Positions 1-6,900 of a stretch of DNA of 8,131 bases are shown here, piece by piece. The stretch spans positions 1 to 8,131 of the forward strand of contig JBDUDK010000008.1 of NCBI GenBank assembly GCA_040002995.1, given 5' to 3'. Below the pieces are notes generated by a model that did no database searches, had not been told where the DNA came from, and saw only the letters and a list, made by a program, of their open reading frames with translations. Every line of letters begins with the position of its first letter. The first letter of the stretch is position 1. The position numbers were made by a program, and so were the translations under genes. Source of the DNA: JBDUDK01 sp040002995. GTDB lineage: Bacteria > Actinomycetota > Acidimicrobiia > Acidimicrobiales > Ilumatobacteraceae.

Positions 1-31
1 CATCGAGTGACCATTTAGGTAGTTCAGATGG

Positions 32-48
32 CCTGACGTTGCGTCAGG
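32..48 (-). terminator. Hairpin at the GNAT stop codon, possible terminator
   Basis: A perfect 7-bp inverted repeat, CCTGACG (32-38) and CGTCAGG (42-48), is separated by a 3-base loop (TTG). The GNAT stop codon (44-46) lies inside one arm. On the minus strand the stem forms right at the end of the GNAT transcript, where a terminator would be expected. No run of U follows it, so it would be a U-less hairpin of the sort often proposed in high-GC actinobacteria, or only a 3' stabilising structure. Seen in sequence; the termination role is inferred. Confidence 0.4.
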
Positions 49-559
49 TTGTGCGCACGTGCGAGTAGACCACACTGCTTCGCCACGCCCCCGCGCGGAA
101 GAAGAGCTCGCGAAGAACACCTTCCCGTTCGAAGCCGCTCTTCTCCAGTGCGCGCTGCTCGGCGATGTTGTCGACCTCCGTGAATGCCTCGAGTCGGTGC
201 ACCGGCGTCGTGTCGAGCAGGTACTGCACCAGCAAGCGCTGGGCGTGTGTTCCCACCCCTCGGCCACGATGCTCGGGTAGCAGGGCGATGCCGATCTCGA
301 GACAGACCCCTTTGGTCGTCCCGAGAGATCGATCCTTCCAACTCACGTCGCCGGCAAAGACCCCGTCGGAACGCACGACAGCGAGCCGTGCGTCCTCCGC
401 TCCTATCCATCCATCTTCCTCCCAGCGGCGGCGCATTGCCTTCGGGTCCTTAAAGCCGGTCCATTCGAATTCGCCACCGGCTTCCGGGTCAGTGCCGAAA
501 CGGCAGAGAGCTTCGAGGTCAGCTTCCTGGATCGGGCGCAGACTCACGTCGTTGTCCAT
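44..559 (-). CDS. GNAT family N-acetyltransferase (RimJ/RimL-like)
   Basis: A 171-residue cytosolic protein, the usual length for a single GNAT domain, predicted to move an acetyl group from acetyl-CoA to an amine of a protein or small molecule. The N-terminus (VSLRPIQEADLEAL, residues 5-18) is the standard first strand and helix of RimJ/RimL-type enzymes. The acetyl-CoA pyrophosphate loop is at 98-103 (RGRGVG), after the strand EIGIALLPE (88-96). The C-terminal signature HRLEAFTEVDN (121-131) followed by ALEKSGFEREGVLRE (137-151) is the conserved part in which the Asn and the 'GF..EG' turn are typical. The start is ATG at 559; no good Shine-Dalgarno sequence precedes it. The gene is about 300 bases downstream of the amidohydrolase stop and is probably a separate unit. 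The substrate cannot be named: this group covers ribosomal-protein Nα-acetylation, antibiotic acetylation and many unknown substrates. Confidence 0.9.
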   Translation of the reverse strand: MDNDVSLRPIQEADLEALCRFGTDPEAGGEFEWTGFKDPKAMRRRWEEDGWIGAEDARLAVVRSDGVFAGDVSWKDRSLGTTKGVCLEIGIALLPEHRGRGVGTHAQRLLVQYLLDTTPVHRLEAFTEVDNIAEQRALEKSGFEREGVLRELFFRAGAWRSSVVYSHVRTT

Positions 560-568
560 GACGCCATT

Positions 569-823
569 GTGGCGACACCCGGAGCCGCACGGCTAGGCGA
601 ATGTCGATCGTCTACGCCGCTCGACGTCCCCGGCAGATCCGTGACTGTCGACCCGGCACTGCTGTTACGGGCCGTTGAGGTCTACGACACCGACAGGATT
701 GATTTCGCCGAGGCCTATTTGGTCGCGTGTGCGGAAAGCACCGGAGTGAATCGGATCGCTTCCTTCGACAAGTCCATCGAAGGGGTAGGCACCATCGAAC
801 GTGTCGAGCCCCCCAAAATCTGA
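569..823 (+). pseudogene. PIN-domain (VapC-like) toxin remnant, N-terminally truncated
   Basis: The open frame from GTG 569 gives 84 residues. From about residue 20 onward it reads as the C-terminal half of a VapC-type PIN ribonuclease: a helix ALLLRAVEVYD (30-40), then RIDFAEAYLVACAESTG (43-59), which matches the conserved 'DFADAYLAA.A' helix carrying an active-site Asp (D45), then RIASFDKSIEGVGTIERVEP (62-81), which matches the late strand with its second conserved Asp (D67). Family members are about 130 residues. The first half, with the initial Asp and the Glu of the four-acid site, is absent, and the first 20 residues here look unrelated to PIN and run antisense to the GNAT start. No antitoxin gene is adjacent. 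I read it as a non-functional relic left by deletion or rearrangement. The residue start is arbitrary; the PIN-like part covers roughly 625-823. Confidence 0.7.
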
Positions 824-864
824 CCCGATCCCGAAGTCTCGGCAGAGCGCATCCGATCGGCCAG

Positions 865-2571
865 CTAGCCGCGGCCGTGACGGAGCAGGCGGCCGGGGTG
901 GCGCTCCGTCTGGGTGTCGTCGGCGATCGTCCGCACGCCGTTAACGAGCACGGCGTGATAGCCGGACGCCTTCTGGATGCGCCGCCACTCGCCGCCCGGC
1001 AAGTCCTCGACGACCTCGTTCGGGCCGACCGCGAGGTTCTCCGGGTCGTACACGACCACGTCGGCGGGGCCGTCGAGACGGATCAGCCCGCGGTCGTGGA
1101 ACCCGGCCAGCTGGGCGGGCAGCCCGGAGAGCCGGCGATGGGCCTCCTCGTAGGTGATCCAATGGTTGTCGCGGACTTGTTGCGCCAACGTCTCTGTCGG
1201 ATACCGACCGGCCGTCAGGAACTTCGTGTGCGCACCACCGTCCGACACACCCAACAGCATGTGCGGGTACTGCACGATCTCCCTCAGCAGGTCGGACTTG
1301 CCCTGCGGGGGTGCCACGAAGAACAACGTGCGCAGCGAGTCGGCGACGGCGAGGTCGAGCATGGCGTCGACGGGATGCTTGCCGGTGGCTTCGGCAACCT
1401 GACCGACCGACATCTCCCGGAACCGCTCCGTCTCCGGCGACTGCGGCGACAGCACGGTGACCGTCTCGATCGGGGCAGTGGCCACGTACGGCGGTTTGTC
1501 CTTGAGGCCCTGGCGCCGGGCAGGATCGGCCAGCTTGTGGAGGCGCTCGGCAACCGTGCCGGTGGTCGCCTCCATCCACGCGTCGGAGTCGTCGTAGAGG
1601 TTCCAGTCCTCGAAGGTGAACGTAAACCCCGCGTCGGTGGTGACGCCCTGCCCGTAGATCGGTATGCCGCGTTCCCGGCAACGCTCCAACCACTCGATCG
1701 CCCGCCGGTGGACATGTGGTTTGCTCTCGAAGGCCTGGACCACGTTGTGCAGCAGCGGACGGCCCGACAGGGCGGCGATCTCCTCGAGATGGGCCATGTC
1801 GCGGCGGACGTCGTTGGTCGTCAGTGTGAGCTGCTGGATCCCCTGGTTCCGATCGCCGAGCACGCCGGCGAGGATGCGGCACGTCTCGTCGTGCATCACG
1901 TCCGTCGGCATCGGCGTGCCGTCCCAGTCGCGTTGCACCGCCGCCGGCCCAGTCGGTGGCAGCCGCTGCGCGGACCATCCGCACCCGCCGGCGTCCATCG
2001 ACTCGTGCAGCATCTTCGCCAGCCGCGCGTGCTCCTCGTCGGTGGGTCTCCGCCCCGCCTTGGCTCCTTCCAGGCCGAGCACATCGACGAGCATCGGCCC
2101 CACCGGCACGTACGGCAGGACGTTGAGCGCCTTCGGCGTCGCGTCCAGGCTGTCGAGGTACTCGGGGAAGGTGACCCAGTCCCACGGCATCCCGAGCCGC
2201 ATCGAGTCGTACGGGATCGCCTCCACTCTGGTCATTGAACGCATCGCGTACTCGCGCAGCTGGGGCTCCACCGGGGCGAAGCCGAACCCGCAGTTGCCGA
2301 TGGCAACCGACGTGATCCCGTGCCAGCCCGACAACGTGCAGTACGGATCCCAGAAGACCTGCGCGTCGTAGTGGGTGTGCAGATCGACGAACCCCGGCGC
2401 GACGTGCATCCCGCGCGCGTCGATCACCTCAGCGCTGTCGGACGCATCGACACGTCCGACCGCGGCAATCCGACCGGTGGCGATCCCGACGTCGCCGCGC
2501 ACCCGTGGCGCGCCGGTGCCGTCGAAGATCAGGCCGTCCTTGATGACCACGTCGTACTTGTGACCGCCCAT
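865..2571 (-). CDS. Amidohydrolase, N-acyl-D-amino-acid deacylase (D-aminoacylase) group
   Basis: A 568-residue cytosolic metallohydrolase of the amidohydrolase superfamily (Amidohydro_3 type), predicted to hydrolyse an amide such as an N-acyl-D-amino acid. Visible parts: N-terminal β-sandwich strand YDVVIKDGLIFDGTG (6-20); metal motif FVDLHTHYDAQ (61-71) with His65 and His67; SVAIGNCGFGFAP (88-100) with Cys94, the cysteine metal ligand that marks D-aminoacylases, at the same 27-residue spacing from the second His as in the Alcaligenes enzyme; GVSDGGAHT (441-449) with catalytic Asp444; RYPTETLAQQVRD (456-468); and the C-terminal strand GPADVVVYDPENL (501-513). The middle His ligands of D-aminoacylase are not clearly conserved (residues 249-278). 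The start is ATG 2571 because a GAAGGGG site lies just upstream; a start 30 bases earlier is open but has no such site. It is the last gene of the minus-strand cluster. The exact substrate is not deducible; dihydropyrimidinase-like or other amide activities are alternatives. Confidence 0.88.
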   Translation of the reverse strand: MGGHKYDVVIKDGLIFDGTGAPRVRGDVGIATGRIAAVGRVDASDSAEVIDARGMHVAPGFVDLHTHYDAQVFWDPYCTLSGWHGITSVAIGNCGFGFAPVEPQLREYAMRSMTRVEAIPYDSMRLGMPWDWVTFPEYLDSLDATPKALNVLPYVPVGPMLVDVLGLEGAKAGRRPTDEEHARLAKMLHESMDAGGCGWSAQRLPPTGPAAVQRDWDGTPMPTDVMHDETCRILAGVLGDRNQGIQQLTLTTNDVRRDMAHLEEIAALSGRPLLHNVVQAFESKPHVHRRAIEWLERCRERGIPIYGQGVTTDAGFTFTFEDWNLYDDSDAWMEATTGTVAERLHKLADPARRQGLKDKPPYVATAPIETVTVLSPQSPETERFREMSVGQVAEATGKHPVDAMLDLAVADSLRTLFFVAPPQGKSDLLREIVQYPHMLLGVSDGGAHTKFLTAGRYPTETLAQQVRDNHWITYEEAHRRLSGLPAQLAGFHDRGLIRLDGPADVVVYDPENLAVGPNEVVEDLPGGEWRRIQKASGYHAVLVNGVRTIADDTQTERHPGRLLRHGRG

Positions 2572-2575
2572 GCAG

Positions 2576-2582
2576 CCCCTTC
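2576..2582 (-). promoter_or_regulatory. Ribosome-binding site of the amidohydrolase gene
   Basis: On the minus strand GAAGGGG precedes ATG 2571, with the AAGG core six bases from the start codon. This is the clearest Shine-Dalgarno site in the left half of the window, and it decides the start in favour of 2571 over the upstream open codons. Confidence 0.6.
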
Positions 2583-2652
2583 GCTGTCGAACGACCTGCA
2601 CGCTAGCCCGGGCCCCGAGAGGGCACGCCAGGCGCTGTGAAGTGCGCGCCGC

Positions 2653-3357
2653 TCAGTACGTCAGCTGCGGATACCAATCGCTGCCGCGGCCCTCCGGCGT
2701 GGTGTCGAGCACGAGCCACAAAGGGTCCATCTCCACGGCGCCGCGAGGGTCTTGTCCGGGGTCGGCCATGTCGAAGCCGATCTCGTCGCTCCAGAAGTGT
2801 CGGATCTTCCCGTCCTGTCGCGTGAACACGTTGTACGCGGGCATGTCCGCGTCCTGCGCTGACACGTAGTCCCTGGTGTAGTCGCCGCTCCCGTCGCTGA
2901 AGACGGGCATGTCTTTCCAACCGCGTGCCTTCTTGGCCTCGACCAGGCGCTCGACCGGCGACCGCGCTGTGAAGGCGATAGCGACACGTTGGCGGATGTC
3001 GGCGATCTTGTGGTCGAGGCTTCCCATGAGCGAGGTGCACATCGGGCAGGGTGCGTCGCGCTGCGGCCCGAACATGTAGCTGTACACGACGAGGGTGTCG
3101 TGCTGACCGAACAAGTCCGCCAACGTCACGTCCGATCCGTCCTCGGCCACGAAGTGGTAGTCGCGCTGTACTTCTCCGCCCGGTGGAAGGTCGCGTCGTA
3201 GTGACGCGACGCGCTCCATGCGCCGGCGCAGTTCGATCTCTTCCACGAGCAAATCTTGACGAGCACGCCGGTACTCGTCGGAGTCGTTGGGGTGGCGAAT
3301 CGGGTTCTTGTCGGCGAGCTCGGCGGCCGGAGTCAGTTCGGTTCGGTCAGTCGTCAT
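2653..3357 (-). CDS. DUF899 family thioredoxin-like protein
   Basis: A 234-residue protein whose overall shape and end-to-end motifs fit DUF899 (a thioredoxin-fold family of unsettled function). The N-terminal third is a charged helix (about 26-58, ending RRDLPPGG), followed by DYHFVAEDGSDVTLADLF (66-83), the typical pre-thioredoxin segment. The strand TLVVYSYMFGP (88-98) leads to CPMCTS (104-109), a CxxC motif (Cys104, Cys107) at the start of the following helix as in thioredoxins. Further family marks are ARGWKDMPVFSD (144-155), HFWSDE (187-192) and the C-terminal run DPLWLVLDTTPEGRG (211-225) ending in DWYPQLTY. No signal peptide or membrane segment is seen, so it is cytosolic. The start is ATG 3357; a TTG two codons upstream is also open, and no strong Shine-Dalgarno sequence is seen. 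It lies 44 bases after the DUF5990 gene and 81 bases before the amidohydrolase. A redox or peroxiredoxin-like role is plausible from the fold, but I do not assign a reaction. Confidence 0.88.
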   Translation of the reverse strand: MTTDRTELTPAAELADKNPIRHPNDSDEYRRARQDLLVEEIELRRRMERVASLRRDLPPGGEVQRDYHFVAEDGSDVTLADLFGQHDTLVVYSYMFGPQRDAPCPMCTSLMGSLDHKIADIRQRVAIAFTARSPVERLVEAKKARGWKDMPVFSDGSGDYTRDYVSAQDADMPAYNVFTRQDGKIRHFWSDEIGFDMADPGQDPRGAVEMDPLWLVLDTTPEGRGSDWYPQLTY

Positions 3358-3401
3358 GCCCAATTAGACGTCGGACAAGCCGGAACTCATCGCTCGGAGC
3401 C

Positions 3402-3854
3402 TCAACCCGCGGACCATTGGACCACGGGAGGTCGCACCGACGCGCACAGCGGGTGACCGTTGGCGTCTGTGAGCCCGAGTCGGGCCACGAGGCGTCCTGA
3501 CGTGCGGGCGTCGTCAAGGACGTCGGCGTCAAGCGCGTTGAGCCAGAGCTTGGCCCGGCGAAACATGTGAAACGTCCCGTCGCCGTCGACGGCGCCCCAC
3601 GACAGGTAGATGAAACGTTCGTTAGGGCGGCCCTGGATGTATGGCCCCCTGAAGTCGGTGCCCTTCGGTGTCACCACGCCGTCGCACTCGAACTCCCATT
3701 CTGCCGCCGGCGCGTCACCGGGTGTCAGCCCGAGCAGTTGATCTCTCGGGCTGCGTCGTTGGATTCCGACGTGGATGTTCTCGTAGCCCGGAAAGTCCGG
3801 GCTCGCCCCACACGAGCGTCCGGGAAGGTTGAACCCTTCGATGCGGATCTCCAC
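3402..3854 (-). CDS. DUF5990 family protein
   Basis: A 150-residue protein that I recognise as DUF5990, a small actinobacterial family of unknown function. Shared features: opening strand EIRIEGFNLPGRSC (2-15); NIHVGIQRR (26-34); the central signature RGPYIQGRPNERFIYLSWG (69-87); FRRAKLWL (98-105), a basic-aromatic strand; and the tail GHPLCASVRPPVVQW (133-147). It is rich in β-strand, has no signal peptide or helical membrane segment, and is likely cytosolic. The start is GTG 3854; no ATG lies upstream in frame and no Shine-Dalgarno sequence is visible, so the start is less certain than the body. The reading frame is open without interruption for 32 codons upstream to the cyclase stop. The spacing (96 bases after the cyclase, 44 before DUF899) suggests co-transcription with either or both. 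No enzymatic motif is evident, and I assign no function. Confidence 0.85.
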   Translation of the reverse strand: MEIRIEGFNLPGRSCGASPDFPGYENIHVGIQRRSPRDQLLGLTPGDAPAAEWEFECDGVVTPKGTDFRGPYIQGRPNERFIYLSWGAVDGDGTFHMFRRAKLWLNALDADVLDDARTSGRLVARLGLTDANGHPLCASVRPPVVQWSAG

Positions 3855-3879
3855 CGGCGGAGCGTGCCACTTTGCACCG

Positions 3880-3899
3880 GGCCGAAATCCGTTTCGACC
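3880..3899. repeat. Small inverted repeat between cyclase and DUF5990 genes
   Basis: CGAAA (3883-3887) and TTTCG (3892-3896) form a 5-bp stem around TCCG, with GG/CC outer pairs (3880-3881 and 3898-3899) beyond one mismatch. On the minus strand a run of five T (3901-3906 region) comes before the hairpin rather than after it, so it does not look like a terminator. It could be a weak operator or chance; it is the only structured element I see in this 96-base gap. Confidence 0.3.
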
Positions 3900-3950
3900 A
3901 GAAAAACAGCCATCCGACGGCAGTATTCCTGCTTCAAACGCCGGTAGCGC

Positions 3951-6900
3951 TCAGTCGCGGCTTTTCTCCACGACGCCTAGGCGGCGCAGGATCTCGTCGG
4001 CCTCGGCTCGGGCCTCCACCTCCGAAGGCACCAGCCGCGCCAGCGCGTCGAGCGCGAGCGCCAGCTGGTGGTCGGCACCCTGGTAGCGCGCGAGTTCGAT
4101 GGCTCGGCGCAGTTCGGAGACGCCTCCGGCGACGTCGCCGGTTGCCGCGAGGGCGACGCCGCGGAGTTGCTTGAGCGCCGGAAGGTGATGGGCCTGGAGT
4201 TCGGGGTCGGCGACCACGTTCTCGACCACACCGAGCGCATCCACGTAGCGCCCGAATAGGACGAGGCTCTCGGCGACCAGGACATCGGTGCTGTTGACAT
4301 CGGCTTGCGCGTGCATCCTCAAAAACCCTTCGCGGGCGCTCGCAAAAAACGCCATCGCCTCCTGTTCGCGGCCAGCATGCGCGGCAACCAGGCCCCGAAG
4401 TCGTGTCGTGAACGCCACGCCCCAGGCGTCTCCAGCCGCCTTCGACACGGTCTCGGCATCGAGGAGCAAACCCTCGGCCTCTTCCAGATGACCTTGGTTG
4501 GTGAGGATCTCGGCGATGTTCGCGTCGGTCATCGCTGCGTTCACCGGGTCGCCCGTCTTCATGCGCGCCGCGCGCGACTGGCGGTACAGCTCGAGCGCCT
4601 CGTCCCACCGGCCGACGTGGAACGCGTACACACCAAGGTTGTTCGATGCGGTCGCCTGTCCGCTCACGTCGCCGAGGCGGGTGTAGATCTCCAAGGCTCG
4701 CTCTGTCGGTTGCGCATGTCTCGCAACACCAAGACTCCTCTGTGCGTAGTCGTAGATGAGGTACGCGCGGGCCAGCGCTCGATCGTCCGACGCCGCCTCG
4801 GCCAGCGTGATGCCCGCCTGACTCCACCGCGCCGCTTCGCGTGGCTTGCCCTGATCGGCGCGCAGGACCGCATGCCAGATCGTCAACTGTGAGCGGAGTT
4901 TGGCCGCGTCCGGACCGTCGGAGGCTGCTCCGGCTGTGTCCAGCAGCCGCAGACCTCGCCGAGTGCTGCGCACGGCGTCGATGTAGTGACCCTGGCGCTC
5001 GCTCGCGAACGCATCCTTGAGGGCCAAGCGAGCCAGTTGGACGGGGTTATTTGCCACCAAGCGCCCCGCGGCTCGATACGTGTTGCGGGCGTCGCCGTAG
5101 AGCCCGGCCAGGTCTTGTACGTCACCGAGGAGCTCGTAGACGGCCGCCCGCTCGCTAGTCGTGAGGTCGGGAAGGTGGCGGGCCGCTTGCAACGCACGCT
5201 GGTAGAGCGTGACGGCTTCGAGATTGGCATAGATCTCATTCGCGGCGTCGCCGGCGAGGCGTGCGTACCGCCACGCGTCGCCGTAGCGGTGAGCGTGGAG
5301 GAAGTGCAACGACAGGAGCGCGGCGTGGTCACTGACGTGCTCGCCTGCCTCGAGCACCAAGGAGTCGGCGATGCGGCCGTGCAACCGGCTACGCGTGCCG
5401 AACGGGAGACCGGCGTACGCAACGTCGCGCACGAGTGCGTGCCTGAATTTCACCCGCCCGGTGGGCTCGACCGAAACGAAGTCGCGGAGACGCACGAGCG
5501 AGTCGGCCGGGGCCCCGTCGTCGAACAGCGAGGAGAGGTGACGCTCATGAAAGCCGCCTCCGAGCACAGAGACGTGGCGAAGCAGCGCCCGGTCCTCCGG
5601 AGCGAGACGATCGATGCGGGCCGCGATCAGACCCTCCACCGACTGCGGGAGTGAGTCGAGGCTGCCCTCGTCGCGGAGGGCGTGCAGAAGTTCGAGCGCA
5701 AACAGTGGGTTACCGTCCGAGCGTTCCGCGAGGGCGCGTACGACGTGGCTCGGTAACGGCTCCGCCTCGGTCGCGGTCTCGATCAGCCGGGCGGTGGTGT
5801 CAACCGGGAGTGGTCGCAGCTCGATCGAGACCGTCTCCGATTCTCGATCGAGAGCCACGTCAGTCGCCGGTCCTCGTCTACTCACGCAGATCAGCCAGGG
5901 TTGGTTGACAACGTCGGCGGCCAGCGCCCGGATGACATCGCCCGAGGCGTCGTCGATCCAGTGGACGTCCTCAAAGCAGAGGAGCGTGGGCCGCGTGAGA
6001 AGGACGCGCAGCAACTCGAGCACCGCCCGTTCGAGTTGGCGCTTACGGAACTGCTCCTCCAACAGCGCCGCCTCTGCCGAGTCCTCGATGGGCAGGCCGA
6101 GGGGAACAGCGATGAGCGACAGCCACGGGAGCAGCGCCGGTGCCACCGTTGCCACGGTCTGGCTGAGGCGTTCGGCGGCCTCCACTTCGGTCAAACCCGA
6201 AAGGTCGAGGAGCTCGCGCAGCAATTCGCGCACCGCGAAGTGCGCGGTAGCCGCTTGGTACTGGCGGCATTGAACGCGATGCACGGCGGCGGGCGCGACG
6301 CGGCGGACCAACTCGTCGACGAGGCTGCTCTTACCCGTCCCGGCCTCGCCGGAGATCTCCACCATCCGGCCCGAGCCGGCCCACATCGCCTGCGCGGCAT
6401 CAAGCAAGATAGCCAACTCGGCATCGCGACCGATAAGTGGCATGTCGGCCGAGGCGATGCTCGCGCGCACGCCTCGAGGCGGCCCGACGCGGTACGCGGT
6501 CACCGGCCGTTTCTTCCCCTTCACGAAGAAGGGCGGCATTTCGGCGGTGTCGAAGAGTGTGCGTGACGCGCTCAGCACCGCCCTCGTCGCGAGCACCTCG
6601 CCGGGCTGCGCGCGCGCCATGAGCCGAGCGGCGAGGTTCACGACGTCACCCATCACGGTGTACGCGCGCCGGTGGATCGTGCCGATCTCGCCCGCAAAGA
6701 CGTGGCCGCTGTTGACGCCGATCTGCACCGGGAGATCCGTGTCGCCGCTGGAGAACGTGCCCAACGCGAGCAGCATCCGCTCTTCATCCTGGCCATCGCT
6801 GTCGGGCACGCCAGTGGTGAGGATGATCTTGCCGCCATCTGCGGCGATGTCAGTGCTGAGGAAACACACCGCTCGGCTGTCGACGGCTTCCTGGAGGCGG

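Noticed and set aside
1..43. Possible start or end of another gene at the left edge
   Set aside because: Short open frames exist on both strands, but 43 bases are too few to support a coding call.
824..864. Search for a bidirectional terminator between the convergent PIN remnant and amidohydrolase ends
   Set aside because: Only short imperfect repeats around CCGATC are present, with no stable stem or T run.
727..2238. Long plus-strand open frame of 503 codons across the amidohydrolase
   Set aside because: It is antisense to a gene with clear family motifs, its translation is rich in Arg, His, Gly and Val with no recognisable domain, and such frames are common opposite high-GC genes.
3367..3390. 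Eight-codon upstream frame before DUF899 (ATG 3390 to TAA)
   Set aside because: There is no ribosome-binding site and the length is what chance gives; I cannot support a leader peptide.
3725..3937. Minus-strand 70-codon frame starting in the gap between the cyclase and DUF5990 genes
   Set aside because: It overlaps most of the DUF5990 N-terminus in another frame and ends in Ser/Arg-rich noise; the DUF5990 frame has the family motifs.
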